Assembly: GCF_002946835.1 (NCBI RefSeq)
Contig: NZ_CP026652.1
Location: forward strand, 4,464,001 to 4,528,000
DNA: 64,000 nt
Direction of reading: 5' to 3'
From: Streptomyces dengpaensis
GTDB taxonomy: Bacteria > Actinomycetota > Actinomycetes > Streptomycetales > Streptomycetaceae
Shown: piece by piece, positions 1-8,759 of the stretch
Position numbering within the stretch: position 1 is the stretch's first letter
Layout of the letters: each line of letters begins with the position of its first letter
The notes under the pieces: generated by a model
The model's input: the letters and a program-made list of their open reading frames with translations, nothing else
The model's database searches: none
What the model was told of the DNA's origin: nothing
Made by a program: the position numbers and the translations under genes

Positions 1-1
1 G

Positions 2-184
2 GCCCGCGGCGTGATCAGCGACGAGATCCCGCCCAACGACCTGCTGTTCCTGCTGGTCGCCCTCGCCGGCTGGTCCACGGCCGTGCCGCAGATGCGCCGC
101 ATCCTGATCGGCGGCGGGGACACGGACGGGGAGCGCGTACGGGCGTCGATCCGGGCGGCGGCACGGCGCCTCACCGCCCGGTGA
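2..184 (+). CDS. TetR-family regulator, C-terminal end (partial)
   Basis: This frame is open from the left edge to a TGA and encodes the last 60 residues of a protein whose start lies outside the window. The visible part has a hydrophobic helix (PPNDLLFLLVALAGWSTAVP) followed by a basic end, like the C-terminal ligand and dimer domain of TetR/AcrR repressors. The DNA-binding domain is not visible, so the family call rests on this helix pattern alone and the target is unknown. The gene ends 17 bases before the stop of the convergent kinase-like gene. Confidence 0.5.
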   Translation, partial: ARGVISDEIPPNDLLFLLVALAGWSTAVPQMRRILIGGGDTDGERVRASIRAAARRLTAR

Positions 185-200
185 CCTCCTTGGACCCCGC

Positions 201-3200
201 CTAGTTGGTGCCGATCCGCGCCAGCAGGTCGACGATCCGGTCCTGCACCTCGGCGCTCGTCGAGCGCTCGGCGAGGAACAGGACCGTCTCCCCCGCGGCC
301 AGGCGCGGCCGTTCGGCCGGGTCGACGGCTGCGGTGTAGACGACGAGCGGCGTGCGGTTCAACTGGCCGTTCGCGCGGAGCCAGTCCACGATTCCGGCCT
401 GCCGGGGCCGTACCTGCAACAGGTCCATCACGACCAGGTTCGGCCGCATCTGCGAGGCCAGTGTGACGGCGTCCGTGTCGGTGGACGCCCGCGCGACCTG
501 CATCCCGCGCCGCTCGAGCGTCGCGGTCAGCGCCAGCGCGATCTCCGCGTGCTCCTCGATGAGCAGCACGCGCGGCGGGTGCTGCTCGGAGTCCCGGGGC
601 GCCAGGGCCTTCAGGAGTACGGCGGGATCGGCGCCGTACGCCGCCTCGCGCGTCGCCTGGCCGAGTCCCGCCGTCACGAGGACGGGCACCTCGGCGGCGA
701 CGGCGGCCTGGCGCAGCGACTGGAGCGCCGTGCGGGTGATCGGCCCGGTCAGCGGGTCGACGAAGAGCGCGGCCGGGAAGGCGGCGATCTGCGCGTCGAC
801 CTCCTCGCGCGAGTGCACGATGACGGGCCGGTAGCCGCGGTCGCTCAGCGCCTGCTGGGTGGTGACGTCGGGCGCGGGCCACACGAGCAGGCGCCGCGGG
901 TTGTCCAGCGGCTCCGGGGGCAGTTCGTCGTCCAGGGGCTGCGGCAGCGGCTGGTCGGCGACCTCGACGGCACCGCCGGGACCGTCGAGCGGCTCGGGGC
1001 CCTCGGCGGCGTTCTCGTCCGGTGCTCCTATGGCGTACGACCGTCCGGCGCCCTCGGTGGCTCCGGGCAGCCGGGGCCCAGGCGCGGTGGCCGTCTGCCC
1101 GGCCTGCGGGTGCGGACGGGCCCCCGTCTCCGGGCGCTCGGCGCCGGGCTCGGGGCGCGTACCGAGCTTGCGGCGACGGCCCGAGCCGTTGGTCTGGTGC
1201 GGGGGAGGCGTGGCGGACTGGGGCTGCGCGGCCTGGGGGCCGCCCGGCTGGTTCGGCACCGGCTGGTTCGCTGAAGGCTGCCGGGCGAACGGGACGCCCT
1301 GGCCGAGCGTGCGCACGCTGATCGCGCGGCCCTGCGTCGAGTTGGGGTCGATCGGGCCCGCGGCCTCGGCGGGCAGAGGCTGAGCGGCGCGCGGCTTCGC
1401 GGGGAGCTCGGGGGGAAGGGGGGCGGCCGGCGCGGGGGTTGGCTGGGTGGCTGTTGCCGGGGGGACGGGGGTTCGGGTGCCTGCGCCTGAGGTGTCGTTG
1501 GGGTTGGCCTTCGCGTTCGCGTTCGGCCACGGCTGCGGGGCCGTAGCCGGGATCGGCGCCGGGGTGCCGGCCGCTGAGGCGGCCTGGGAGGCGGCAGCGG
1601 CCTGGGTTGTCTGCGGTGCTTGCGGGGCCTGTGGTGCTTGCGGTGCCTGTGTGGGAAGCGTCTGCCCAGCAGCGGCCGCACCCGGAACGCCCTGCGCGGG
1701 AACGCCCTGTGCCGGAACCGCCTGTCCGGGAAGGGCAATCCCCGATGCCGGAACCGCCTGTGCCGGCGTCCCCGCCACGTCCGGCTGATCCGGAGCACGG
1801 CGAGCACGTCGCCGCCCTGTCGGGCCGGAAACGGGGTGCGGCTGCGGCGGAGTGTGATCGTCGGCCGGGTCGCGCAGCAGCGCGTCATGACGGCCGTCGT
1901 CGGCCTGCTCGTGACCGAGGCCGCCGCTGTCGACCGGCTGGGTCTGGGTCTGGGCTTGAGCCTGGGCCTGGGCGTACCCGGGTGAGCGGTCCGCCTCGGC
2001 GGGCGGCAGTGCGAACACCGGACGGGCGCCGGCCTCCTGCGCGGCAGCACGCTCGGCCGCGGCGGCCAGCGCACGCCGACGCCGTCCGCTCGGCTGCGCC
2101 GCGTCCGAGGAAGTGCCGGCGTCCGGCGCACCCGGTGCGACGGGCGTACCAGCCGTATCGGCGGCGGGCGTGACCGAGGCCGCCGCGGGCAGCGCGGGCG
2201 GCAGCGCGTGCTGTTCGCCGTCCTGCCGCGCGCGTCGGCCGGAGGGCACGGGCATCCCCTGCGGAGGAACCGTCCCGCCCAGCCCCGACCCCACGGCCGC
2301 CGTCCCCGACGCGTGCTCGGCCGCCGTGACGACCGCGCCCTCGGAGACGCCACCGGTCACGCCGGCGGCCGTACCAGCCGCGCCTTCGCCGCTGCCTTCG
2401 CCCGCGCTCTCGCCCGTGCCTTCGACCGGACTCGGGCGCCCGCGCCGCCGCCCGGTGCCACCGGAGGCGCCGCCAGGGCCCTCGACCGCGGACGCCTGCG
2501 CCGGAACGGTCGCCTCGCCCGTGACCTGCTCATCCGCCGCACGCCGCCGACGCCGCCCCGTGGGAGCGGCCGCACCGGTCTCGGCGGAGGCGGTCCCGGG
2601 CTTCCCCGACACCTCGCTCTCCAGGAAGGCGTCCACGGAGGACCGCCGCGCTCGCCGCCTGCCACCGCCCTGCTGCGAGGCCTGCTCGGGAAGCGCGACT
2701 TCGGCACCCGTGGTGTTCTCGGTGTTCGGCGGCGGAACCGCCCCGGCGCCACCCCCGATCGGCACCTCCAGCACGAACGCGCTGCCGCTCATCCCCGGCA
2801 CCTCGTGCGTCTGCAGCACACCACCGTGCGCGCGCACGATCCCGCGCACGATCGGCTCGTGCACCGGGTCTCCCCCGGCGTACGGGCCGCGCACCTCGAT
2901 ACGGACGCTCTCGCCGCGCTGCGCCGCCGCCACGACGACGGTGTTGTCCATGTAACCGCCCGCCGACACCGGCGCGTTGCCGGTCGCGTCGACCCCGGCG
3001 ACGTCCGCGATGAGATGCGCGAGGGCGTTCGCGAGCCGCTGCGGGTCGACCTCGGCCTCGATGGGCGGCGCGTGCACGGCGAACTGCACCCGGCCCGGCC
3101 CGATCAGCTCGACCGCGCCGTCGACACCGGCCGCGACGACCGCGTCGAGCATCACCTTCGTACGGGAGATCTCCTCGGCCCCGGAGTCGAGCCGCTGATA

Positions 3201-4406
3201 ACCGAGGACGTTGTCGACCAGAGTCGTGATCCGCGAGTAGCCGGCCGCGAGGTGGTGGAGCACCTGGTTGGCCTCGGGCCACAGCTGTCCGGCGTCGTCG
3301 GCGGCGAGCTTGGAGAGTTCGGCGCGCAGCTGGTCGAGGGGCCCGCGCAGGGACTGGCCGAGCACGGCGAGCAGCTGCTCGTGCCGGGCGGTCAGCGCCT
3401 CGTACCGGTCCTTCTCGCGCTCGCCGAGCGCGGCGTACCGCTCGTCACCGGCGGCGAGTTCCTCCTCGTGCCGCTCGCGCACCTCGGCCAGCTCGGCCGT
3501 GTGCTTCTCACGCAGCGCCGCCAGTTCCCCGGCGTGCTCCTCGCCGATGCGGGCGAGCTCTTCCGCGTGCTGGGTCGCCTCGGCGTCCTTCTCCTCGACG
3601 AGGGTGTCGTAGGGCCGCCGGTCGGTGAAGGTCATCACGGCGCCGACGAGTTGGTCCCCGTCCCGCACCGGCGCGGTCGTCAGATCGACCGGCACCTTGT
3701 CCCCGGACTTCGACCACAGCACCTGCCCGCGCACCCGGTGCTTGCGCCCGGAGCGCAGGGTGTCGGCGAGCGGTGACTCCTCGTACGGGAAGGGCTCGCC
3801 GTCCGCGCGCGAGTGAAGGATGAGCGCGTGCAGTTCCTGGCCGCCGAGATCGCTGGCCCGATAACCGAGTATCTGAGCGGCGGCGGGATTGACGAGAACG
3901 ACGCGTCCGTCCGTGTCGGTCCCCACCACACCCTCGGACGCGGCCCGCAGGATCATCTCGGTCTGCCGTTGCGAACGCGCGAGTTCGGCTTCGGTGTCGA
4001 CGGCGCCCGACAGATCGCGTACGACGAGCATGAGCAGCTCGTCGGCGGTGTATCCGTAGTTGTCGTAGGCCTGTTGGCCGTTCTCGAGATTCGCACTGGT
4101 GACTTCGACCGGGAACTCGGTCCCGTCGGTTCGCCGCGCGACCATCCTGGTCGGCTTGGTCCGCCCGCTCTGGTCGATGGTCTCGGGCCGCCGCATGGAA
4201 CCCGGGATCAGCCGCGAGTCGAACTGCGGCAGCAGATCGAGCAGCCCCCGGCCCACCAGAGCCGTGCCCGGGGCCTCGAAGGCCTCCAGGGCGATGGTGT
4301 TGGCGTTGACGACGGTGCCATTGGCGTTGACCAGTACCAACGCATCGGGCAGCGCATCCAGTATGGCTGCGAGGCGAGCAGCGCCTCGGGATGGCCTGCT
4401 GCTCAC
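201..4406 (-). CDS. large PAS / kinase-like / receiver protein (probable pseudokinase)
   Basis: A 1401-residue protein. Two PAS-type sensor domains occupy roughly residues 10-130 and 150-265. A charged coiled coil follows (about 270-345), then a HisKA/HATPase-like block (about 345-555). A very long Ala/Pro/Gln/Gly-rich linker (about 555-1165) leads to two receiver-like folds. The phospho-acceptor position reads GQSLRGPL where active kinases have SHELRTPL, so the histidine is replaced by Gln, and the ATP-binding G-boxes are weak. The last receiver keeps an Asp (VVMDLL). The linker holds seven basic GRRRR/GRRRAR-like motifs. Orthologues are common in Streptomyces. I infer a signalling scaffold or pseudokinase rather than an active hybrid kinase. 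It sits alone, convergent with the TetR fragment. Confidence 0.75.
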   Translation of the reverse strand: MSSRPSRGAARLAAILDALPDALVLVNANGTVVNANTIALEAFEAPGTALVGRGLLDLLPQFDSRLIPGSMRRPETIDQSGRTKPTRMVARRTDGTEFPVEVTSANLENGQQAYDNYGYTADELLMLVVRDLSGAVDTEAELARSQRQTEMILRAASEGVVGTDTDGRVVLVNPAAAQILGYRASDLGGQELHALILHSRADGEPFPYEESPLADTLRSGRKHRVRGQVLWSKSGDKVPVDLTTAPVRDGDQLVGAVMTFTDRRPYDTLVEEKDAEATQHAEELARIGEEHAGELAALREKHTAELAEVRERHEEELAAGDERYAALGEREKDRYEALTARHEQLLAVLGQSLRGPLDQLRAELSKLAADDAGQLWPEANQVLHHLAAGYSRITTLVDNVLGYQRLDSGAEEISRTKVMLDAVVAAGVDGAVELIGPGRVQFAVHAPPIEAEVDPQRLANALAHLIADVAGVDATGNAPVSAGGYMDNTVVVAAAQRGESVRIEVRGPYAGGDPVHEPIVRGIVRAHGGVLQTHEVPGMSGSAFVLEVPIGGGAGAVPPPNTENTTGAEVALPEQASQQGGGRRRARRSSVDAFLESEVSGKPGTASAETGAAAPTGRRRRRAADEQVTGEATVPAQASAVEGPGGASGGTGRRRGRPSPVEGTGESAGEGSGEGAAGTAAGVTGGVSEGAVVTAAEHASGTAAVGSGLGGTVPPQGMPVPSGRRARQDGEQHALPPALPAAASVTPAADTAGTPVAPGAPDAGTSSDAAQPSGRRRRALAAAAERAAAQEAGARPVFALPPAEADRSPGYAQAQAQAQTQTQPVDSGGLGHEQADDGRHDALLRDPADDHTPPQPHPVSGPTGRRRARRAPDQPDVAGTPAQAVPASGIALPGQAVPAQGVPAQGVPGAAAAGQTLPTQAPQAPQAPQAPQTTQAAAASQAASAAGTPAPIPATAPQPWPNANAKANPNDTSGAGTRTPVPPATATQPTPAPAAPLPPELPAKPRAAQPLPAEAAGPIDPNSTQGRAISVRTLGQGVPFARQPSANQPVPNQPGGPQAAQPQSATPPPHQTNGSGRRRKLGTRPEPGAERPETGARPHPQAGQTATAPGPRLPGATEGAGRSYAIGAPDENAAEGPEPLDGPGGAVEVADQPLPQPLDDELPPEPLDNPRRLLVWPAPDVTTQQALSDRGYRPVIVHSREEVDAQIAAFPAALFVDPLTGPITRTALQSLRQAAVAAEVPVLVTAGLGQATREAAYGADPAVLLKALAPRDSEQHPPRVLLIEEHAEIALALTATLERRGMQVARASTDTDAVTLASQMRPNLVVMDLLQVRPRQAGIVDWLRANGQLNRTPLVVYTAAVDPAERPRLAAGETVLFLAERSTSAEVQDRIVDLLARIGTN

Positions 4407-4771
4407 GAGACGCTTCCTCCCTGTTACCGCACCTTGCCGACCGCGGGTGCCATCTTGCCAATCGGCCCGCGGCGTGTCACGCGAGGGAGTCTACGGGCAG
4501 AGGTTGCGCTCGCGACGCAGGATGGGACGGAGGTCGCACGCAGACTCGTACACAGAAGAGACGCATACGAGAGGGAGAGGGCGACGTGGGGCGAGCCGCA
4601 GAGCGAGCCCCAGAACGGCACGTAGAACCCGTGACCGCGCATTTCACCCTCCGGAGGCGTACGGAGCCTTCCGGAAACTCGGGAACCATGAGGTCACCGT
4701 GACTCCGTCCCGCTTTCTTCCCGCCTTCCCCGCCTTGGCCGATCCTTCACCCTCTCTTTCCCCCGCCTTCG
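4407..4771. other. intergenic region, no gene recognised
   Basis: This stretch separates the start of the kinase-like gene from the stop of the inhibitor gene. The part next to 4406 should hold the promoter of the leftward kinase-like gene, but I could not pick a convincing -35/-10 pair. Open frames crossing it lack coding character. I see no repeat or RNA gene. Confidence 0.5.
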
Positions 4772-5290
4772 CTATGCGGGGCCGCCGGGCAGCAGAGGCA
4801 CCAGCGCGTCCCACCGCGCGATCTCGCACCCGTTCGTGCGGTCGAACTTCGCGTCGACGGGCCGCCCGGCCCACGTCCCCGTGACGTGCGCGGTGGCCGG
4901 ACCGCCGTACACCATCGTGCACACGCTGCCCGACGGCACAGGGGCGAAGACGTCCTTGCCCCAGCCGGTGCTCTGATCCAGCTTCTGACAGGCCCCGCTC
5001 ACATCCGGATGACTGCCGCCGTCGGGATGACACCGCAGCTCGTACGACCCGTCCGTGACGCCTTCCGCGTCGTGCACGGTGACGGTCAGCCGGTCCCCGA
5101 GATCCTCGTCGCGGCCCGGCGGGGGCATCGGGGCGGGGGCGGAGAGAACCGGTTCGCCGTACGTGGTGGTGGCGAGCCCGGTGGGCGACACGGCGACGGG
5201 GCCGGTGGGCGACACGGCGGCCTGCCCGGCCGGTACGCCGGCCAGGGCGGCGGCGGACGCGGCGGCGGTGAAAAGGAGACGGTGCAACAT
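4772..5290 (-). CDS. subtilisin-inhibitor-like secreted protein (SSI family)
   Basis: The 172-residue precursor begins with a signal peptide (MLHRLLFTAAASAAALAGVP...). The frame stays open further upstream, but that part has no signal sequence and looks non-coding, so the ATG at 5290 is preferred. The mature part has the SSI pattern: four cysteines for two disulfides (LRCHPDGG...GACQ; GSVCTMVYGG; NGCEIARW) and the core VTGTWAGRPVDAKFDRTNGC. By alignment with SSI (CPMVY), the reactive-site P1 residue is the Met in CTMVY, which predicts inhibition of subtilisin-like rather than trypsin-like proteases. Such inhibitors are exported by streptomycetes and restrain extracellular proteases around aerial development. 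It appears monocistronic. Confidence 0.88.
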   Translation of the reverse strand: MLHRLLFTAAASAAALAGVPAGQAAVSPTGPVAVSPTGLATTTYGEPVLSAPAPMPPPGRDEDLGDRLTVTVHDAEGVTDGSYELRCHPDGGSHPDVSGACQKLDQSTGWGKDVFAPVPSGSVCTMVYGGPATAHVTGTWAGRPVDAKFDRTNGCEIARWDALVPLLPGGPA

Positions 5291-5628
5291 GACCTGACTA
5301 ACGCCAGGCGGGCCGCGCGGTTGCGCGGGGATCTGGCCACCGGGGCCCCGGCGGGGGTGTGCGGTGATGTGGCCATGGGGTCGCCGCTCAGGTGGCGGCG
5401 GTCTCGCCCCACGGGGGCGGCGCTCGGGTGCACCGCGATGCTCGGGTGCACGGCGATCTGGCACCTGGGCACCTGGCACCGGGGCACCTGGCGCCGCTCG
5501 GGTGTACGGCGGTTTCGGCTTTGCTCTGCGGCCCGCCTGCCTAGTACCGTGGGGGGCGATTGGTGACACGACGCTCGGCTGTGTCATCATCTGCACGCAC
5601 CACTCGCGCTCGCGCGAGCGGCTGTGCG
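5291..5628. other. intergenic region before tRNA-Ser
   Basis: No gene is recognised. It holds short imperfect direct repeats (a CTCGGGTGCAC-type motif twice near 5425-5455 and GGGCACCTGGC-type copies near 5465-5495). The right end must carry the tRNA promoter; a TTGGTG...TCATCAT arrangement about 60 bases before the tRNA is a weak candidate. The left end should hold the inhibitor promoter. Confidence 0.4.
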
Positions 5629-5719
5629 GGAGGCGTCGCCTAGTCCGGTCTATGGCGCCGCACTGCTAATGCGGTTTGGGACTTCAATCCCATCGAGGGT
5701 TCAAATCCCTCCGCCTCCG
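5629..5719 (+). tRNA. tRNA-Ser(GCT)
   Basis: The acceptor stem is GGAGGCG paired with CGCCTCC, with discriminator G. The anticodon loop within CACTGCTAATGCG gives anticodon GCT. The long variable arm (GGGACTTCAATCCC) is typical of serine tRNAs, and GGGTTCAAATCCC forms the T arm. CCA is not encoded. The gene is intact even though its 3' 60 bases form the left attachment site of the adjoining element, because the element's attP supplies an identical 3' end. A strong hairpin follows. Confidence 0.96.
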
Positions 5720-5720
5720 C
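5661..5720 (+). repeat. attL, 60-bp direct repeat with attR
   Basis: These 60 bases, from the anticodon arm to one base past the tRNA gene, are identical to 34964-35023. The bases before the repeat differ (GCG-CCG here, GCA-ACA at the other copy), and similarity ends right after the tRNA. This is the classic footprint of a tyrosine integrase using a tRNA 3' end. The integrase gene ends 57 bases away. Confidence 0.95.
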
Positions 5721-5728
5721 ACCTTGAC

Positions 5729-5762
5729 CAGGGAGTTCGGCCCAAACGGGCCGGGCTCCCTG
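5729..5762 (+). terminator. hairpin after tRNA-Ser(GCT)
   Basis: The inverted repeat CAGGGAG-TTCGGCCC / GGGCCGGG-CTCCCTG with an AAAC loop lies nine bases past the tRNA. It comes from the element. The chromosomal terminator that originally followed this tRNA is now displaced to the right of attR (35032-35065). It lies between tRNA and integrase and would isolate them. Confidence 0.75.
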
Positions 5763-5776
5763 AGTCGTCTCCGGGG

Positions 5777-7291
5777 TCATTTTCCGCCCCCTGATGGCAC
5801 GCTGTTGGCACCAACGGCGGCAAGGCGATTCTGGCGGGGAATGAACGCCGAAATCTTGCTCGTCGCGTCCTCCGCCATTTCCTCCGCCACGACCGCGTAG
5901 ACGTCCTTCGTGAAGCTCACCGAGGCGTGGCCGAGAACCTCGCTCACGAACTTGTCGTCCACCCCCGCAGTGATCAGCATCGTCGCCGCACCGTGACGCA
6001 GATCATGGAAGCGGATGGGCGGGAGCGGCAGGGTCAGCGCCACCTCGACGGCCGCCTCGGTCGTGCGGTACTTCCGGGCGATCCGCTCGTTCGACCACTG
6101 CTCCGCGGCCTTCGCCCGGATGTTGCCGTACCGCTCGATCAGGATCCGGAAGCGGCTCGACAGGTAGTCAGCCTTCAGCGCCGTGCCGTCCTCGTAGCAG
6201 AAGACGCGGCCCGCATCCTGGTAGGCCTCGCCCCACTGGAACCGCTCGCGCAACTTCCGCTTGTGCCACGCCTTCAGGACGCGGATCGTCTCGTCGTCCA
6301 AGGGGATCTGTCGGTAACCGGCCTCGGTCTTGGTGTCGTCGAGCTCGTCGTCCGACTGCGCCTGAAGGACGTGAAGGCGCCGGCGCTCGAGGCTGAGGTC
6401 TTGTTCCTCGGCACCGACCAACTCGCCGCGGCGCGGCCCGTAGTAGGCATCGAGGTGGAACGCCGGGTAGAGCCGTTCCTCGGAGGCCTCGGCGAAGTCG
6501 AGGAACGCGCCGCACTGGTCGGACGTCCAGACCATGACCTTCGCCGGGACGACCCCGGTCTTCTCCCACTGCTCGACACGCTCGGCAGTCCACAGCAGGG
6601 GCTTCGCGCGTCCCTGCTTCCGCTTCCCGCCCTTCGACCGCCACACCCCGTCAGCCGGGTTGTCAGGCCGGATCTTCGAGAGCTTCGACGCGTCCGTGAG
6701 CGCGCCATGCAGGACCGCGTGGACGCGGCGGATACGCGACTCGGAGATAGGGCGGCTGTGGAGCCGCTTGCCGTCGCGGGTCGCTCGAACTTCCTGCAGG
6801 CGGCGCAGGATCTCCGTGCGCTCCGTGCGCTCGTCCGGACGGTTGATCTTCCGCATAGCCGCGTACAGCTCGCGGATGTGCTCGTCATCCAGGTCGACGA
6901 CCTTGATGTGCCCGAGGCCGGGACTCAGGTACAGGTCGATGGCCTCGCGCTCACTGTCGAGCGTGCTCTTCTTCAGCCCCTCCCCGGTCTCCGCCTCGGA
7001 CTTCCGCCACGTGTACCGGCGTTCGAGGTACTGGCCGAGCGTGGTCTTCCGCTCGTCGTGCGCCTTCGGGTTGGCGGCCGTGCCGAGCACCTTGCCCAGG
7101 TCGGCCTTGCACTCGCGCTCCGTGTCGAACGGTCCGATGCGCGGCTGCCGACGCTTCCCGTCGGCGGACTTCGGCGCCTCGTAGCGGGCGTACCAGGCGC
7201 CGTGTCCCTTCTTACTGAGGTCCGGGCATTTCCTGCCGAGTAGCCGTTTCGTCTCCGGGTCCCGGCACGAGCACGCCTTATACGGCTTCAA
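5777..7291 (-). CDS. int: tyrosine site-specific integrase
   Basis: A 504-residue recombinase for integration and, with Xis, excision at tRNA-Ser(GCT). The N-terminal part (about 1-85) is a basic arm-binding domain with a CSC/KC cysteine cluster. A core-binding SAM-like domain follows (about 85-215), then the catalytic domain. The active-site set is visible: Arg288 in YYGPRRGEL, Lys321, His429 and Arg432 in FHDLRHGAA, His455 in VLGHAS, and nucleophile Tyr465 in TKDVYAVV. An insertion around residues 395-420 (SNERIARKYRTTEAAVEVAL) before the HxxR box resembles a small helix-turn-helix. The start is TTG, behind AGGGGGG. The gene lies 8 bases after the stop of the upstream gene and is probably co-transcribed with it. 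Confidence 0.95.
   Translation of the reverse strand: MKPYKACSCRDPETKRLLGRKCPDLSKKGHGAWYARYEAPKSADGKRRQPRIGPFDTERECKADLGKVLGTAANPKAHDERKTTLGQYLERRYTWRKSEAETGEGLKKSTLDSEREAIDLYLSPGLGHIKVVDLDDEHIRELYAAMRKINRPDERTERTEILRRLQEVRATRDGKRLHSRPISESRIRRVHAVLHGALTDASKLSKIRPDNPADGVWRSKGGKRKQGRAKPLLWTAERVEQWEKTGVVPAKVMVWTSDQCGAFLDFAEASEERLYPAFHLDAYYGPRRGELVGAEEQDLSLERRRLHVLQAQSDDELDDTKTEAGYRQIPLDDETIRVLKAWHKRKLRERFQWGEAYQDAGRVFCYEDGTALKADYLSSRFRILIERYGNIRAKAAEQWSNERIARKYRTTEAAVEVALTLPLPPIRFHDLRHGAATMLITAGVDDKFVSEVLGHASVSFTKDVYAVVAEEMAEDATSKISAFIPRQNRLAAVGANSVPSGGGK
5793..5812. promoter_or_regulatory. candidate integrase arm-type sites, left end
   Basis: GATGGCAC (5793-5800) and TTGGCACC (5805-5812) lie 73 bases from attL, inside the 3' end of int. 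The same octamer recurs near attR at 34828 and 34839. Arm-type binding sites flanking the core are expected for tyrosine integrases. The assignment is inference from sequence repetition only. Confidence 0.35.
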
Positions 7292-7299
7292 GATCCCCC

Positions 7300-8058
7300 C
7301 TATGTGGTGTCGTCTGAAGTACGGGGCTTTCGATCACCCGGAAGGGCGAGGAGCCCGCGGGCCTTCGCCTCTCGGATCCAGCGATGGACGGTGGTGGGCT
7401 TCACGTCGTTGGCTTCCGCCAGGTCCTGACCGGGGCGCGGGCTGATGGCTGCTGCCTGCAGGAACCGTTCGGCCACGTCTGCGTAGAACGTGTCCGGTTT
7501 GCGATAGCCCTCCGGGATTTCGAGGCGCAGGTCCGGCTCAGGCAACTGTTCCGTGGGGCGTTGGAACATCCACTCTCCGAATCCCTCTCGCGGTCCGCCG
7601 CTTGGGTGTTGCGGGGAACGAGGGTCAACAAAGTCCGCGAGCACCGCCCGCCGAGATGGCTGGTTCACGGCCGCTTCGATTCGTTCCCAAGGGATCAGGC
7701 GCAGCAACGAGCTGCCAGGGAAGTCGACCGGCTCAAGCGTCATCAGCCGCACTTCCCGGATCGCCAACGGTGCATTCGGCCCGCTGTCACAAGGGCCGAT
7801 GTGAAGCAGCAGCACAGCGCGCGCCCGCTCGAACTCATCCGAAACGTACGAGGCCCAACCTGAGAACTGTCGAGTTTCGAAGCTGACCGACTCACGTCCG
7901 TCGAGACTCAGCGGGATCACGTATGGCCCGCGAGCCGCCCACTTCGCGTCGATGGAGTCGGTTGCCCGGTACACGCCGAGCTCGAAGCCCTCCGGTACCG
8001 CAAGGTCTTCAAGCTCCGCCGGGATGGCCGGCGGCTTCTCGTCGTTGTCGTCTCCCAC
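7300..8058 (-). CDS. hypothetical protein with C-terminal helix-turn-helix
   Basis: The 252-residue protein is not assigned to a family. The first two thirds are mixed alpha/beta without a motif I recognise. The last 60 residues read as a DNA-binding helix-turn-helix (DLAEANDVKPTTVHRWIREAKARGLL). It starts with GTG in the divergent region facing the next helix-turn-helix gene, and runs into int with 8 bases between. A regulator of integration or a directionality partner for Int is plausible from position alone. A TAGCTT hexamer sits 6 bases before the GTG and there is no clear Shine-Dalgarno sequence, so the transcript may be leaderless. Confidence 0.7.
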   Translation of the reverse strand: MGDDNDEKPPAIPAELEDLAVPEGFELGVYRATDSIDAKWAARGPYVIPLSLDGRESVSFETRQFSGWASYVSDEFERARAVLLLHIGPCDSGPNAPLAIREVRLMTLEPVDFPGSSLLRLIPWERIEAAVNQPSRRAVLADFVDPRSPQHPSGGPREGFGEWMFQRPTEQLPEPDLRLEIPEGYRKPDTFYADVAERFLQAAAISPRPGQDLAEANDVKPTTVHRWIREAKARGLLALPGDRKPRTSDDTT

Positions 8059-8158
8059 AGCCCGAAGCTATCGCGGGTGTCCCGTTTCAGCAACAGCAGC
8101 ATCCACACAGTATGTGGCCGCGTTGACATACAAGTCCCGCCTGCGTAGCGTCTCCCTC
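8059..8158. promoter_or_regulatory. divergent promoter region with operator-like palindrome
   Basis: On the plus strand TTGACA (8123-8128), a 17-base spacer and TAGCGT (8146-8151) form a near-consensus vegetative promoter. It would start transcription at or next to the ATG at 8159, giving a leaderless mRNA. On the minus strand TTGCTG-N17-TAGCTT places a start near the GTG at 8058. Between the two lies the inverted repeat CCACA-CAGTA-TGTGG (8103-8117), touching the rightward -35 region. It is a good candidate operator for one of the flanking helix-turn-helix proteins. Confidence 0.6.
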
Positions 8159-8407
8159 ATGGAAACGTATGCCGCTGCTGCGGCACACGGTCTTGCTGAT
8201 CGTGTCCGTGCGTCGCAGCTTCCCCCGCCTCCGGAGCGGGCCAAGATCCGGGAGTCGTCGGGCGCCTCGCTCCGCGACTTCGCTGAGGAACTGGGCGTCA
8301 GCCCGATGACGGTCCTTCGGTGGGAGCAGGGCAAGTCGAGGCCGCGGATGCGTCGGGCGATCGCCTATCGCCGTCTTCTCGACGCGGTCAAGGAGGCGGC
8401 TGCATGA
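8159..8407 (+). CDS. small Xre-type helix-turn-helix regulator
   Basis: An 82-residue protein with one Xre-like DNA-binding domain: SGASLRDFAEELGVSPMTVLRWEQGKSRPR is the helix-turn-helix with the usual WExG turn. The ATG at 8159 is chosen because a strong promoter ends just before it, implying a leaderless message. Its stop overlaps the next start (ATGA), so the two are translationally coupled. By position it resembles the master switch regulator of integrative elements, facing the int operon and probably binding the palindrome between them. Confidence 0.8.
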   Translation: METYAAAAAHGLADRVRASQLPPPPERAKIRESSGASLRDFAEELGVSPMTVLRWEQGKSRPRMRRAIAYRRLLDAVKEAAA

Positions 8408-8625
8408 CCGCCTGGACGCGCGAGAAGATCAAGGCGCTCGGCCCGATAACCGACGTGCCTACGACCGCATCAATCTGCGGGGTCAATTCGGACACTGTCT
8501 ATGCGCAGATCCGGCGGGACGAGTGGGAGCTGACTCGCGTGCTCCGCATCGGCCGGAAGATCAAGATTCCGACGTTGGACCTGATCCAGCTCCTCTACGG
8601 CCCCGAAGTCGCCCGCGATTCCTAG
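8404..8625 (+). CDS. excisionase-like DNA-binding protein
   Basis: A 73-residue protein with a MerR/AlpA-like winged helix (DVPTTASICGVNSDTVYAQIRRDEW, then a basic IGRKIKIPTLDL wing). This layout is typical of excisionases (Xis) and of small HTH_17 proteins in actinobacterial elements. It overlaps the preceding regulator gene by four bases (ATGA). It may direct Int toward excision. The 69-residue protein at 34586 is a second candidate for that job. Confidence 0.7.
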   Translation: MTAWTREKIKALGPITDVPTTASICGVNSDTVYAQIRRDEWELTRVLRIGRKIKIPTLDLIQLLYGPEVARDS

Positions 8626-8759
8626 CATGACGAGCGCGAGCATCAATGTGCATCAGGCCCGAAAACCCCCAGCTCACAAGCCATGGAATCGCAGTCTCAA
8701 TGCGGTTGCAGGGTTGGGGAATCGGCCGTGATCCGCCCCCTTCGGGGCGCATAAGACGA

